DNA from: Hoylesella shahii DSM 15611 = JCM 12083
GTDB taxonomy: Bacteria > Bacteroidota > Bacteroidia > Bacteroidales > Bacteroidaceae
DNA: 59,006 nucleotides
Reading direction: 5' to 3'
Assembly (NCBI RefSeq): GCF_000613445.1
Contig: NZ_BAIZ01000022.1
Span: 1 to 59,006, forward strand
This document shows, piece after piece, positions 8,480 to 18,745 of this stretch (position 1 is its first letter; each line of letters starts with the position of its first letter). The notes below the pieces were generated by a model that had not been told where the DNA came from, searched no databases, and worked only from the letters and a program-made list of their open reading frames with translations. A program made the translations under genes and the position numbers.

Positions 8480-9272
8480 ATGGTACGACCGTCCTTGGGC
8501 GGCCTTCATCTTCTTCACCCGACTCCCTTTCTGGCGTTTACATCAGCCACCCAAAGAAGCTTACACCTCTGTCGTTGAATTTTGGCCACTCACAGGATGG
8601 CTCACTGGCGCGCTAATGGCTACCATCATCTGGTTTGGTTCAAAGGTTATGCCCTTTCCCATCATTCTTTTGGCTGCCATAGCGGTGCGTTTATTGCTCA
8701 CTGGCGCACTTCACGAAGACGGGTTAGCCGATTTCTTCGATGGTTTTGGTGGTGGCGGAACCAATCGCACACGCATTCTAGCCATCATGAAAGACTCGCA
8801 TATCGGCACTTTCGGCGTTCTGTCGCTCATCTTTTATTTCGCCTTATTATTTTCATGCATGTATGCTCTTGGCCCGTTATATGCTTCTGTCGTGGCATTT
8901 GCTGCCGACCCATTCTCTAAAATGGTGGCCGGACAAATAACCCAACTCCTTCCTTACGCCCGAACCGAGGAGCAAGCCAAGGCACACAACATCTATCGCA
9001 GGTTCAATGTATTTGCTGGTTTATCGCTCATGATTCAAGGACTCTCCCCTTTTGCAGCCCTACTCTACTTTGATTACCATTGGGGCAATGCACTGTTAAA
9101 TTGGAATTACCTAGTGGCAGCGCCCTGCTTCACCATGTTTTTTCTTTACATGCTAATGCTTCGCCGTATCAAAGGCTACACGGGCGATTGTTGTGGAACC
9201 GTATTTCTACTCTGCGAACTGGCTTTTTACTTAACCGCCGTTGCACTACTTGCCCCTTCGTTCACCCTCTAA
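8454..9272 (+). CDS. cobS: Adenosylcobinamide-GDP ribazoletransferase CobS
   Basis: 272 residues, an integral membrane protein with about six hydrophobic segments. The signature HEDGLADFFDGFGGG (around residue 85) and KDSHIGTFG are diagnostic for CobS. It joins GDP-cobinamide and alpha-ribazole (phosphate) at the inner membrane. The start overlaps the cobT 3' end; cobC follows after 14 bp. Confidence 0.95.
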   Translation: MQISTNTSRWYDRPWAAFIFFTRLPFWRLHQPPKEAYTSVVEFWPLTGWLTGALMATIIWFGSKVMPFPIILLAAIAVRLLLTGALHEDGLADFFDGFGGGGTNRTRILAIMKDSHIGTFGVLSLIFYFALLFSCMYALGPLYASVVAFAADPFSKMVAGQITQLLPYARTEEQAKAHNIYRRFNVFAGLSLMIQGLSPFAALLYFDYHWGNALLNWNYLVAAPCFTMFFLYMLMLRRIKGYTGDCCGTVFLLCELAFYLTAVALLAPSFTL

Positions 9273-9286
9273 AATTGTTTTGTTAC

Positions 9287-9817
9287 ATGGAAATCATTCT
9301 CGTAAGACACACCAGCGTGGCCGTACCAAAGGGCACTTGCTATGGCTGGACCGATGTTGAACTATCCAACACCTTCGAACAAGAGGCCACAGCCACACAC
9401 AAGGCCTTACTCGATTATGCCCCTTTCGATGCAGCATACACTTCACCGCTTAGCAGAGCCACCCGCCTTGCTACCTTTTGCGGATATAAAGACGCTACCA
9501 CCGACCTGCGCTTGCGCGAAATGAACATGGGCGATTGGGAGATGCAACGCTTTGACGAGATAACCGACAGCAACCTACAACGCTGGTACAACGATTATAT
9601 GAACGTGCGAACAACCAACGGCGAAGGATTCCCCGACCTCTATTCTCGTGTTTCAAGCTTTCTCAACCAGCTCAAAATGCTACACCATCAACGGGTTGTG
9701 GTGTTCGCACATGGAGGCGTTTTGGTGTGCGCAGGCATCTACGCAGGATTGTTTAAACGCGAAAACGCCTTCCAAAACCTCACTCCATTTGGCGGATTGC
9801 TAAAAATCAACATCTAA
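9287..9817 (+). CDS. cobC: Alpha-ribazole phosphatase CobC-like
   Basis: 176 residues from ATG at 9287 (MEIILVRHTSVAVPKGTCYG). It is a histidine phosphatase: VRH carries the phospho-accepting His, TSPLSRA carries the conserved Arg, and VVFAHGG the second His. Position directly after cobS supports the dephosphorylation of alpha-ribazole phosphate or of adenosylcobalamin phosphate rather than a general phosphoglycerate mutase. An open frame extends upstream into cobS but is not conserved. The window has no corrin-ring genes, so a salvage role is plausible. Confidence 0.85.
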   Translation: MEIILVRHTSVAVPKGTCYGWTDVELSNTFEQEATATHKALLDYAPFDAAYTSPLSRATRLATFCGYKDATTDLRLREMNMGDWEMQRFDEITDSNLQRWYNDYMNVRTTNGEGFPDLYSRVSSFLNQLKMLHHQRVVVFAHGGVLVCAGIYAGLFKRENAFQNLTPFGGLLKINI

Positions 9818-9966
9818 ACTGCCCATCAATCGCACAATGAATATAAAACATTACGTGCAGATAATCTTACCTCTTTATACACAGACAACATTTCAAATGC
9901 TCAAATATTAACTTATTTTAATTCTTTAAAGTAACAAATGTTACCAAACACCTAGCAAATTATGCA

Positions 9967-9974
9967 TAATTTTG
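9967..9974 (+). promoter_or_regulatory. -7 promoter box (TAATTTTG) for DUF438 gene
   Basis: TAATTTTG lies 30 bp before the ATG at 10005 and matches TAnnTTTG. Confidence 0.55.
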
Positions 9975-10004
9975 CAATAAATCAAAATAAAGACAGCACA
10001 AAGC

Positions 10005-11561
10005 ATGGAACATATAATGAAAGGTTACCTACCACCTATGGACCCCGAAAAGCTTAAAGCGCTTTTCGAAATTGAGAATGCATTTAAGGCCGGACAACTT
10101 TCGGCCGACGAAGCCCGGTTGCAAATCAAACAACGCGTTGGCAAAGTTAGCGCATACCACGTGGCTTATATCGAGCAAACCATGACCGAAGAAAGCAGCG
10201 ATGAATGCATTCGCGAAGACGTACATGCCATCATCAACATGCTAGGCGACCAAATAGATAACACTTTGCCCAATCTTCCAGCCAACCACCCCATTATGCA
10301 TTACCTTAAAGAAAACGAGGAAATGAAACGATTGCTCTTGGCGGTAGAAGACTTGGTGCAATACCCTATGATAAAAAACCAATGGCTTGAACTTTATGAC
10401 AAGATTAGCCAATACCCCTTACACTACAAACGAAAACAAAACCAACTTTACCCCGTGCTCGAACGCAAGGGATTTACGCGCCCCACAACAACAATGTGGA
10501 CCTTCGACGACATGGTGCGCGATGAAATTCGCGAGGCCGAACGCCTGCTACGCGAAGACCAAGAAGACGCGTTCATCAAACAGCAAGAACGTGTTGTGCT
10601 CTACACACGCGACCTCATGGAGAAAGAGGAGTTTATTCTCTACCCCACATCGATGGCCCTTATTAGCGAAGAAGAGTTTGAAGACATGAAGAGTGGCGAC
10701 CAAGAAATTGGTTTTGCCTTCTTCGAGGTGGAACACAACACCTCTGAAACAAAAACAGAATCTAAACCCAATCAACACGATAACTTTGCAAACGACCTCC
10801 AAACGCTACTAGCTAAATACGGATACTCGGCTGGTGGAGACGAAAAATTGGAGGTCACCACGGGTAAACTTACACTCGAACAGATAAACCTCATCTACAA
10901 ACATCTGCCTATCGACATTTCGTTTGTGGATGAAAACGAACTCGTTTGCTTCTATTCGGATACCGACCACCGCATTTTCCCTCGCAGCAAAAACGTCATC
11001 GGACGAGAGGTGATGAATTGCCACCCACGAAAAAGCGCCCACATCGTGCGCGAAGTGATAGACAAACTAAGGAGCGGTGAACAAGACAAGGCCGAATTTT
11101 GGATTAACAAACCTGGCCTTTTCATCTACATCTATTACGTGGCTGTACGCGATAAGGATGGAAAGTTTCGCGGTGTGCTAGAAATGATGCAAGATTGCAC
11201 ACATATACGTGCCTTGCAAGGGTCGCAAACGCTACTCACTTGGAGCACAGGCGAAACCGCTGAAACCACCAAACAGCCTGATGAAGCAGCAAACCAACTG
11301 TATGAGAACGCTGAAACAGGAGACGACGAAGCTACAAATGCACCTATAACAGACATCACACCGCAAACGCGCCTCAAAGAACTGCTCAAGCAATATCCCA
11401 TCCTTAAAGATAAACTAGCTGACATCAACCCCAAATTTAAAATGCTAAACACGCCTCTAGGCAAACTAATGATGGGTAAAGCCGATGTGCAAACCATGAG
11501 CGAACGCTCGGGAATGCCACTCAACAAGCTTATAGAAGAGTTGAAGAAACTTGTGAAATAA
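10005..11561 (+). CDS. DUF438 / hemerythrin-like / PAS / DUF1858 protein
   Basis: 518 residues with four recognisable parts: an N-terminal DUF438-type helical region (about 12-80), a hemerythrin-like helical bundle (about 95-235, with PLHYKRKQNQLYPVLERKGF), a PAS sensor domain (about 290-400, LPIDISFVDENELVCFYSDT to VREVIDKLRSGE) and a C-terminal DUF1858 helix domain (from PITDITPQTRLKELLKQYP). This is a known architecture in anaerobes and is thought to sense oxygen, NO or a small ligand through the iron/PAS parts. No output kinase or DNA-binding domain is visible. It stands alone with its own promoter and terminator. Confidence 0.88.
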   Translation: MEHIMKGYLPPMDPEKLKALFEIENAFKAGQLSADEARLQIKQRVGKVSAYHVAYIEQTMTEESSDECIREDVHAIINMLGDQIDNTLPNLPANHPIMHYLKENEEMKRLLLAVEDLVQYPMIKNQWLELYDKISQYPLHYKRKQNQLYPVLERKGFTRPTTTMWTFDDMVRDEIREAERLLREDQEDAFIKQQERVVLYTRDLMEKEEFILYPTSMALISEEEFEDMKSGDQEIGFAFFEVEHNTSETKTESKPNQHDNFANDLQTLLAKYGYSAGGDEKLEVTTGKLTLEQINLIYKHLPIDISFVDENELVCFYSDTDHRIFPRSKNVIGREVMNCHPRKSAHIVREVIDKLRSGEQDKAEFWINKPGLFIYIYYVAVRDKDGKFRGVLEMMQDCTHIRALQGSQTLLTWSTGETAETTKQPDEAANQLYENAETGDDEATNAPITDITPQTRLKELLKQYPILKDKLADINPKFKMLNTPLGKLMMGKADVQTMSERSGMPLNKLIEELKKLVK

Positions 11562-11594
11562 CATCTCAAATAGGTATTAGAAAGGGTAACATCC

Positions 11595-11640
11595 GTCCGC
11601 CTGCCGAATGCTCAACAACATTCTCGCAGACGGACTTTTT
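11595..11640 (+). terminator. Rho-independent terminator after DUF438 gene
   Basis: Stem GTCCGCCTGC (11595-11604) / GCAGACGGAC (11626-11635) with one mismatch, followed by TTTTT, 33 bp after the stop codon. Confidence 0.85.
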
Positions 11641-11760
11641 GTTTATGCACTTCAATACAACAACTTACTAAATCAACAACACTACAAAGCATCAAATATT
11701 CTTTCCTCTTTCAAGATTGAGACTGCTCACTTTGCAAAAGTGTAAATTAAAACGTACAAA

Positions 11761-11781
11761 ATTTAACACTATGAGTGCCGT
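11761..11781 (+). other. Companion box of array B
   Basis: AATTTAACACTATGAGTGCC is nearly the same as the minus-strand box at 3089-3109. A second shared piece (ATTCGATTCTCGCAGAGG, 11816-11833) follows in the same order and orientation relative to the array. The box starts 189 bp before array B. Confidence 0.7.
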
Positions 11782-11949
11782 TTTTGCAACCAATTGCTCA
11801 CGCAGTTGCAAATATTCGATTCTCGCAGAGGTTTATTTTGAGATAAAAAGACTTGACAAGTAAATATTGGAGAAATAGTTTCTTCGTTACAAAAACCGGG
11901 ATTTGGGTCAGGAAACAAGCAGTTTTAGCAAATAAATCATGCTAAATGT

Positions 11950-12081
11950 ACCAAAATGCATTGCAATATGCTGCTAAATGCAATGTAAACTCGTGCTAAA
12001 CGCAGTGTGTTTTGCTGCTAAACGCAAGGTAAAATGGTGCTAAATGCAAGGTAAAATGGTGGTAAACGCATATTGCCCATG
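11950..12081. repeat. Array B: six 22-bp units, 11-bp half-sites
   Basis: Units start at 11950, 11972, 11994, 12016, 12038 and 12060 with an exact 22-bp period. The main half-sites are TGCTAAACGCA or TGCTAAATGCA, alternating with AGGTAAAATGG, so here the 11-bp halves run mostly in the same direction. It is the inverse orientation of array A. It sits between the convergent DUF438 and HAD genes. In 12082-12776 I see only AT-rich sequence without a credible gene. Confidence 0.9.
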
Positions 12082-12776
12082 CACTTAAATCTTTACAAAA
12101 GACAACTTTTTTACACATTAAAAGTGAAAAAACAGACAAATAACACGACCTTTTACCTACTAAAAGCTGTTATTTCGACGATGAAAAAATGCAATCTTCA
12201 CACCAAACAGGAAGGTAAAAAGGTATTAATTGCACCTACAAGCCCCGAAAACGATGTAAAAGGAAAAACAAAGAGCCGATTTTTAAGACAAAAACCGTAC
12301 TTTTCAGCATAAGTTTACGCTAAAAAGAGGTGAAATGAAAACATTTTTTGTAAAATAAACAAACCAAATTTAACAAACGAGGAAAGTAACAGTAGCCTAG
12401 CATCAACAACTTCTGTGAAGCCTAATGATAGCATAAATATAACTGCAGCTTTCCACATTTGTTCGAGAGGGCAATGCTTTAAAAGTACAATTGACGATAA
12501 AAGCAAAGCCAGCTTTTGCAACAAACCACCCCGAATGTAGTTACCATAAATGCCCTATTGCAATTAAATAACAACAATTCAGCAACCCAATCATATACTC
12601 ACTTACAAATGCGCACTTAACAACAACCTAACAAACTTTCAAACAGCGTTTGAAGGACACCACAGAGAAGTGCAAAAAACGTATTAGGGCATAGCAAGTA
12701 GTTTTGCCCTACCCTCAAAAACACGTCTTACTCAACAAAATCAACCAGCCTCGCCTTGACTCGGCAAGCTTTGCAA

Positions 12777-13547
12777 TTAAAGAGAGCCAAGTTTATTCAC
12801 CCAGATATCGCGTAATTGTGTCATTCGGTCGAACACAATATTAGCTCCTTCTCCAGCCAAAGTAGCATTTGGCAAGGGGCCACTATTAACAGCAATGGTA
12901 AAAATGCGTGCAGCCACACCCGCTCGCACACCCATTGGTGCATTTTCAACAACAAGTCCTTGCCAAGGTTGCAAGTTACCAGCCTTCTGCAACCCTATTA
13001 AATAAGGGTCGGGCTGTGGTTTTCCGCGTTTTACATCATAAGCCGACACAATTTTATCGGCTGTAACAAATCCCTTAAAATCGTGTTGCAAACGTTCAAT
13101 CAAAGGCAGTTGTGCGCTTCCTGTAACCACGACAATGGTCATGCCAGATGCCTTTATCTTCTCCATCAACTCTAAAACGCCCTCCATAACAGGCGCTTTG
13201 GGTAGCAACCCAAAAAGTCGAGCCTTTTCATCATACATCATTTGTGCCTCGTCTTCCGTGATGTCACGTCCCTGTTGTTCTTTAACCATCTGTGTAATGG
13301 TTTCAACACCGCGCATTCCTTCTGTGGCATACACATCATCGACCGTCATTTTCAGTCCAAACTTACGCATAGCCTCCTGCCAACAACGCGCATGGTTGGG
13401 CATAGAGTCATACAACACGCCATCCATATCGAAGAGCACAGCACGCGGTTGGAAGCATTCAAAACCCTGATTATCCAAATACAGTCTCACTTCCTGCTCG
13501 TGTCCAAAGGGGAGATTGTGCGAAGTGTGAGCATACATCTTGTTCAT
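12777..13547 (-). CDS. HAD family hydrolase, beta-phosphoglucomutase-like
   Basis: About 256 residues from ATG at 13547. Motif I is LFDMDGVLYDSM (nucleophile and acid aspartates), motif II is VVVTGSA, and the motif III/IV region is GKPQPDPYLIGLQKAG with VVENAPMGVRAGVAA. The cap domain after motif I gives subclass IA. Typical substrates are sugar phosphates or phosphoglycolate; the exact one cannot be told. It follows pgi after 72 bp, but a strong hairpin lies between them, so it may be expressed separately. Confidence 0.85.
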   Translation of the reverse strand: MNKMYAHTSHNLPFGHEQEVRLYLDNQGFECFQPRAVLFDMDGVLYDSMPNHARCWQEAMRKFGLKMTVDDVYATEGMRGVETITQMVKEQQGRDITEDEAQMMYDEKARLFGLLPKAPVMEGVLELMEKIKASGMTIVVVTGSAQLPLIERLQHDFKGFVTADKIVSAYDVKRGKPQPDPYLIGLQKAGNLQPWQGLVVENAPMGVRAGVAARIFTIAVNSGPLPNATLAGEGANIVFDRMTQLRDIWVNKLGSL

Positions 13548-13568
13548 TTGCGAATATAAAAACAAGCA

Positions 13569-13604
13569 AAACGCCTCTTCGTTTTTATCAGCGAAGAGGC
13601 GTTT
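13569..13604 (-). terminator. Terminator hairpin between pgi and HAD gene
   Basis: AAACGCCTCTTCG / CGAAGAGGCGTTT is a perfect 13-bp stem with a short loop, 16 bp after the pgi stop. The T-rich tail on the minus strand is interrupted, so read-through into the HAD gene is possible. Confidence 0.75.
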
Positions 13605-13619
13605 CGCAAATTAAAGCGT

Positions 13620-14969
13620 TTATTTCAGACGTTCTTTTATAGCCTTACTTTCGGCTTCGTAGCCAGGTTTGTCTAGTAAGGCAAACATATTTTTCTTGTA
13701 AGCCTCAACGCCAGGCTGGTTAAATGGGTTCACACCCAGCACGTTTCCGCTTATACCACAACCTATTTCGAAGAAATAAATCAATTGTCCGATATAGTAT
13801 TCGTTCAGTTCGGGCACAACAACGCGAATATTTGGCACGCCACCGTCAACGTGAGCGAGCAGCGTTCCCAGCTCGGCCATTTTGTTAACCTCGTCAACAC
13901 GTTTTCCGGCAAGGAAGTTCAAACCGTCTAGATTCTCATCATCACTGGGGAACAACAGTTTCTTTGCGGGTTGTTCAACACTTATAACGGTTTCGAAGAT
14001 GCTGCGTTCGCCCTCCTGAATCCATTGCCCCATAGAGTGCAAGTCGGTGGTAAAGTCGCATGCAGCGGGGAAAATACCCTTGTGTTCTTTACCCTCGCTT
14101 TCGCCATAAAGTTGCTTCCACCATTCGGCAATGAAGTGTAACTTAGGCTGATAGTTCACCATTATCTCTATTTTCTTACCCTGCTCTGTGTATAATGCAT
14201 TGCGCACAGCAGCATATTGGGCAGCAATGTTCTCCTCAAAAGGCACGTTTGGAGCAGTGGCTTTCTCCATATCGGCAGCACCATTAACCAAAGCCTTGAT
14301 ATCAAAACCAGCACAAGCGATGGGCAAAAGACCCACAGGTGTGAGCACAGAGAAACGTCCACCCACATTGTCGGGTATCACAAAGGTTTTATAACCTTCT
14401 TTATCTGCTGCAGCCCTTGCAGCTCCGCGATTGGCATCAGTAATAGCAACGATAACGTCTTTAGCCTCGGACTTGCCGCGTTGTTCTTCGCATTGCTTCT
14501 TTAGCAAACGGAATGCGAGAGCAGTTTCGGTGGTGGTACCCGATTTAGAGATATTAATCACACCAAAACGCTTATCTTTTAGATACTCAGAAAGTTCGAA
14601 GAGATAATCTTCACCAATATTATTTCCTGCAAAAACAATTGTTGGATTTGCCTTATCACCTACAAGCCAAGCAAACGAATTGCCCAGCGCTTCGATAATG
14701 GCACGTGCACCGAGGTAGCTGCCACCGATGCCTGCCACAACGATTACTTCGCATTTCTCACGCAAGGTGTTGGCAACGGCCTGCACTTCGTCTAGGAATT
14801 GGGGTGTGATAGAGCTGGGCAAATGCAGCCAACCCAAAAAGTCGTTACCAGGGCAAGTGCCATTTTCAAGAGCCTCTTGCGCCGCTTTCACTTTCGGCTC
14901 GTAGGCTTTCACTGCGCCCTCACTAAGAAATTGGGCGGCTTTGGTGATGTCTAATTGAATACGTTTCAT
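13620..14969 (-). CDS. pgi: Glucose-6-phosphate isomerase
   Basis: 449 residues, the short bacterial form of Pgi. Signatures: [11 protein letters not shown] for sugar-phosphate binding, [12 protein letters not shown] (SIS fold), [14 protein letters not shown], and the C-terminal [16 protein letters not shown]. It interconverts glucose-6-phosphate and fructose-6-phosphate in the cytoplasm. It follows the secreted JAMM-like gene by 43 bp in a minus-strand run that begins at lysS. Confidence 0.96.
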   Translation of the reverse strand: MKRIQLDITKAAQFLSEGAVKAYEPKVKAAQEALENGTCPGNDFLGWLHLPSSITPQFLDEVQAVANTLREKCEVIVVAGIGGSYLGARAIIEALGNSFAWLVGDKANPTIVFAGNNIGEDYLFELSEYLKDKRFGVINISKSGTTTETALAFRLLKKQCEEQRGKSEAKDVIVAITDANRGAARAAADKEGYKTFVIPDNVGGRFSVLTPVGLLPIACAGFDIKALVNGAADMEKATAPNVPFEENIAAQYAAVRNALYTEQGKKIEIMVNYQPKLHFIAEWWKQLYGESEGKEHKGIFPAACDFTTDLHSMGQWIQEGERSIFETVISVEQPAKKLLFPSDDENLDGLNFLAGKRVDEVNKMAELGTLLAHVDGGVPNIRVVVPELNEYYIGQLIYFFEIGCGISGNVLGVNPFNQPGVEAYKKNMFALLDKPGYEAESKAIKERLK

Positions 14970-15012
14970 TGTATTTATCTTTTAAATTCTACGTTAATTT
15001 TATTATTGGAAC

Positions 15013-15852
15013 CTATTCCTTTGGTATTTCCTCAATCTTAATGACAGGTTTATCACCATCCCAATAAGCGAAGAGGCATTCACAAGCTGTGCTATAAACA
15101 TAAAACGACTTCATACCAGCAATATCTCGCCCGTAAAGAAGAAAGTTACAAATGTCTGTCGCAGTGATATAGGGGTTGTCTTTAAGGTGAGAATGAATTG
15201 TGGATACTACAGTCTTACCGTTGTGGTTGGTTTGTGTTGGAATTAATGAACGGTGATAACGGCGGAAAGCGACAAGACGATTGTCGTTGGTAAAGTCGAA
15301 ACTGTAATCATTCCCAAAGGGAATAATGCCCGGTTTTACCGTTCCCGTCAGCAGATATAACCGTGTTATATGGTCGTTAATGCGAATGATATCAGCGTTA
15401 AACTGTCCGAACTCAGGTGAGACACCTTTGATACTATCTGCCAATTTCCACATTTTAGCAACCAAGACATCTTTCCGCACAACAAGTTCTTTTTCTTCTT
15501 GTGTAAGCGGACGAACAGAATCAACAGCGATAAACTTTGGGGATGATGTCTCGTACCTTAACTCATATAAGCTGTTTTTCATTGATTTGTCGCAAAAAAA
15601 GGCAATGATGGTGCCGTTTTTGGTCCTGTAAGTCATTTGCCCACCCATCTCTTCCCTTCCATGATGTGCAAGAAAGAGGTCGGTGAGTTCCCAATTCAGT
15701 TTTTCAAATAGATACAATTGATGTCCTTCCTTGATGATGCTGTCATTGATGGCAGCCAATGTTTCTGGTGAAGGAAGGCTGGTTACAATCTTTTTTGCAT
15801 CGGCTATTAAGGTGCAAAGAAAGGACATCAAAATAAGAATAGTCTTTTTCAT
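15013..15852 (-). CDS. Secreted protein with JAMM-like His-x-His...Asp motif
   Basis: 279 residues with a signal peptide (MKKTILILMSFLCTLIADA), so periplasmic or surface exposed. I do not recognise the family. Near residues 220-235 it has TIHSHLKDNPYITATD, which fits the JAMM/MPN+ metal motif H-x-H-x7-[S/T]-x2-D exactly. A preceding Glu that would complete a JAMM site is possible but was not assigned. JAMM enzymes are zinc isopeptidases, deubiquitinases or DNA-repair proteins, usually cytoplasmic, so an exported one would be unusual. It lies between gpsA (16 bp) and pgi (43 bp) and probably shares their transcript. Confidence 0.6.
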   Translation of the reverse strand: MKKTILILMSFLCTLIADAKKIVTSLPSPETLAAINDSIIKEGHQLYLFEKLNWELTDLFLAHHGREEMGGQMTYRTKNGTIIAFFCDKSMKNSLYELRYETSSPKFIAVDSVRPLTQEEKELVVRKDVLVAKMWKLADSIKGVSPEFGQFNADIIRINDHITRLYLLTGTVKPGIIPFGNDYSFDFTNDNRLVAFRRYHRSLIPTQTNHNGKTVVSTIHSHLKDNPYITATDICNFLLYGRDIAGMKSFYVYSTACECLFAYWDGDKPVIKIEEIPKE

Positions 15853-15868
15853 ATCGTGTGGTGTTTAA

Positions 15869-16864
15869 CTATCTAAAGCTATCGGTGAGCAACTTTATCT
15901 CCACTTGGGGTGAAATTTTCTCGTACAATATATTATATACAGCATCGAGAATGGGCATGTTCACGTGCAGATGTCTGTTTGTTTCCTTCATACACTTGGT
16001 TCCGAAATAGCCTTCAGCAATCATTTCCATCTCTATTTGAGCACTTTTCACGCTATATCCTTTACCAATCATTGTTCCAAAGGTGCGGTTTCGCGAGAAA
16101 TTAGAATAGCCAGTAACCAGCAAGTCGCCAAGATAAACACTGTCGTAGACATTTCGTTCTAGCGGATGAACAGCCGAAAGAAAACGCGCCATTTCTTGAA
16201 CAGCGTTGGCCATAAGCACAGCTTGGAAGTTGTCGCCATACTTTAAGCCACTGCAAATGCCTGCTGCAATGGCGTAAACGTTCTTAAGCACCGACGAATA
16301 TTCAATGCCCACCACATCTTGGCTGGTCTTGGTCTTGATAAAATCGCTGCTTAATATCTCGGTGAAGGCCTTTGCCTTCACCTTATCAGCACAACCAACT
16401 GTGAGATACGACAACCTTTCAAGAGCCACTTCTTCTGCATGCGAAGGGCCACCGATGCAAGCAATGTTGGCATAAGGTACATCGTACACTTGATGGAAGA
16501 ACTCGGAGCACAGCAAATTGTCTTCAGAGATAAGTCCCTTGATGGCCGTAACCACAAACTTATCGTGCAAACGTGTCTTCAACTTTTTGAGATGGCTTTT
16601 CAAATAAGGCGAAGGAGTAACAAATACAAGCGTGTCGTAGTTTTCAACAATCTTGTTGATATCGCTCGAAAAGTAAATTTCGTCTACATCAAAATGAACA
16701 CTCATTAAGTAAGCAGGGTTATGTCCCAAGCGCTTGAAGTCTTCTATACGGTCGTCGCGGCGCATATACCATCCTATGTGATGCGTGTGTCGCACCACAA
16801 TTTTGGCAATGGCAGTAGCCCAGCTACCACCTCCCACAATTGCTATTTTACCGCAGTTGAACAT
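15869..16864 (-). CDS. gpsA: NAD(P)H-dependent glycerol-3-phosphate dehydrogenase
   Basis: 331 residues. The N-terminal Rossmann motif IAIVGGGSWATAIAKI, VTAIKGL, ACIGGPSHAEEVA and the conserved KNVYAIAAGICSGL (catalytic Lys) identify GpsA. It reduces dihydroxyacetone phosphate to sn-glycerol-3-phosphate for phospholipid synthesis. It is 141 bp after lysS and just before the secreted JAMM-like gene. Confidence 0.94.
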   Translation of the reverse strand: MFNCGKIAIVGGGSWATAIAKIVVRHTHHIGWYMRRDDRIEDFKRLGHNPAYLMSVHFDVDEIYFSSDINKIVENYDTLVFVTPSPYLKSHLKKLKTRLHDKFVVTAIKGLISEDNLLCSEFFHQVYDVPYANIACIGGPSHAEEVALERLSYLTVGCADKVKAKAFTEILSSDFIKTKTSQDVVGIEYSSVLKNVYAIAAGICSGLKYGDNFQAVLMANAVQEMARFLSAVHPLERNVYDSVYLGDLLVTGYSNFSRNRTFGTMIGKGYSVKSAQIEMEMIAEGYFGTKCMKETNRHLHVNMPILDAVYNILYEKISPQVEIKLLTDSFR

Positions 16865-17005
16865 GGTTAAGTGAACGGGTTAAAGGTGAGAAAGAGCGAG
16901 GAAGTGAGCAAATAACACCCTATGAACCTCGAAAAACAAGGCAAAGAGGTGGAAAGGAAAACAGTGCTCTTGCCTTATGCGTTCCTTTTCACCCCTAATT
17001 GTGCC

Positions 17006-18736
17006 TTAACCTTCGTTAGCCTTGTCAATCCAAGCTTGGAAGGTATCCACCTTCGGGTTTTCGTACCCTAATTTATATTTTTTGTTTACGTTACAAACGT
17101 CCATTTGCAGCTTTTGTGCCTTCACTTCTTTAATATCTGAGATGAGGTTATATCCCGCTTTATTGAACACAGGTACCCATTCGGCAGGTACGCCTAGCGC
17201 TTGCCATTCGGCCGTTGTGCTCTTGGGCATCGTTTTTTCGGGGCGCATTTGCGGGAAGAGCAGCACCTCTTGAATGGTGGTTTGTCCCGTCATGAGCATT
17301 ACCAAGCGGTCTATTCCAATACCAATACCCGATGTAGGAGGCATACCATATTGCAAAGAGCGTAGGAAGTCTTTATCAATAACCATTGCTTCGTCGTCGC
17401 CCTTGTCGGCCAGTTTCATTTGTTCAACGAAACGTTCCTCTTGGTCAATTGGGTCGTTAAGCTCTGAATAGGCGTTAGCAAGCTCTTTTCCATTGACCAT
17501 CAGTTCGAAACGTTCGGTCAATCCAGGCTTAGAACGGTGCATCTTTGTAAGCGGACTCATCTCTACGGGGTAATCGGTGATGAATGTAGGCTGAATAAAC
17601 TGTCCCTCACAAAATTCACCAAAGATTTCGTCAATAAGCTTTCCTTTGCCCATTGTGTCGTCTATCTCAAGTTTGAGTTCCTTGCACACCTGTCTAATTT
17701 CGTCTTCGGTCTTACCATCGAGGTCGTAACCTGTTTTTTCTTTAATTGCTTCGAGAATGGGTAAGCGACGATAAGGCGCCTTGAAGCTGATAGTTTTTCC
17801 GTCGACCACGCTTTCGGGTTTGCCATTAACGGCCACGCAGATGGTTTCTAGCAAGCGTTCGGTGAACGCCATCATCCAGTTGTAGTCCTTATACTGCACA
17901 TAAAGTTCCATCAGCGTGAACTCTGGATTGTGCGTTCTGTCCATTCCTTCGTTACGGAAGTTTTTACCAATCTCGTAAACACCTTCAAAACCGCCAACGA
18001 TAAGTCGTTTGAGATAAAGCTCGGTGGCGATGCGCAGATACATTTCTTGGTTAAGTGCGTTGAAGTGTGTGATAAAGGGGCGTGCTGTTGCTCCGCCTGC
18101 AATGCTTTGCAGCGTGGGAGTTTCCACCTCGGTATAGCCAGCTTCGTCGAAGAATTGGCGCATGGTGCTTATTACCTTAGCACGTTTCAAGAATGTTTCT
18201 TTGATACCTTCATTTACAACGAGGTCTACATACCGTTGACGGAAACGCAATTCAGGGTCGTCGAACTTATCATAAGCCACCCCATCTTTGTACTTCACGA
18301 TGGGAAGCGGTTTGATACTCTTGCTAAGCAGTGTGAGTTCTTTAGCGTGAACCGATATTTCACCTGTTTGCGTGCGGAACACGAAACCACGAACCCCCAC
18401 AAAATCGCCGATATCGAGCAGACGTTTGAACACGGTGTTATACAATTCTTTATTGTCGTCGGGACAAATATCGTCTCGAGTGACATACACCTGAATACGC
18501 CCTTTGGAGTCTTGCAGTTCCATAAAACTGGCCTTTCCCATTACACGGCGCGTCATCATACGTCCGGCGATGCACACTTCACGTTGCTCGTCGTCTCTAA
18601 AATTGTCTCTTATGTCGGTTGAAAAAGCATCAGTGGGATACTCTGCCGCGGGATAAGGGTCGATACCCAAGTCGCGCAACTCTTGCAGGCTCTGTCTTCT
18701 TACTATTTCCTGCTCACTTAGTTCTAATACGTTCAT
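17006..18736 (-). CDS. lysS: Lysyl-tRNA synthetase, class II
   Basis: 576 residues. An N-terminal OB-fold anticodon-binding domain (about 55-165, with [20 protein letters not shown]) precedes the class II catalytic core: motif 2 ([19 protein letters not shown]) and motif 3 ([16 protein letters not shown]). About 75 extra residues follow the core, as in other Bacteroidetes LysS proteins. Its -7 promoter box lies within the apparent 3' end of ndh, and it probably leads a housekeeping transcript with gpsA downstream. Confidence 0.96.
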   Translation of the reverse strand: MNVLELSEQEIVRRQSLQELRDLGIDPYPAAEYPTDAFSTDIRDNFRDDEQREVCIAGRMMTRRVMGKASFMELQDSKGRIQVYVTRDDICPDDNKELYNTVFKRLLDIGDFVGVRGFVFRTQTGEISVHAKELTLLSKSIKPLPIVKYKDGVAYDKFDDPELRFRQRYVDLVVNEGIKETFLKRAKVISTMRQFFDEAGYTEVETPTLQSIAGGATARPFITHFNALNQEMYLRIATELYLKRLIVGGFEGVYEIGKNFRNEGMDRTHNPEFTLMELYVQYKDYNWMMAFTERLLETICVAVNGKPESVVDGKTISFKAPYRRLPILEAIKEKTGYDLDGKTEDEIRQVCKELKLEIDDTMGKGKLIDEIFGEFCEGQFIQPTFITDYPVEMSPLTKMHRSKPGLTERFELMVNGKELANAYSELNDPIDQEERFVEQMKLADKGDDEAMVIDKDFLRSLQYGMPPTSGIGIGIDRLVMLMTGQTTIQEVLLFPQMRPEKTMPKSTTAEWQALGVPAEWVPVFNKAGYNLISDIKEVKAQKLQMDVCNVNKKYKLGYENPKVDTFQAWIDKANEG

Positions 18737-18745
18737 ACTTTCTTA

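Noticed and set aside
12073..12524. Two short open frames after array B
   Set aside because: Composition is lysine/leucine-rich as expected from AT-rich DNA, with no ribosome binding site or recognisable motif.
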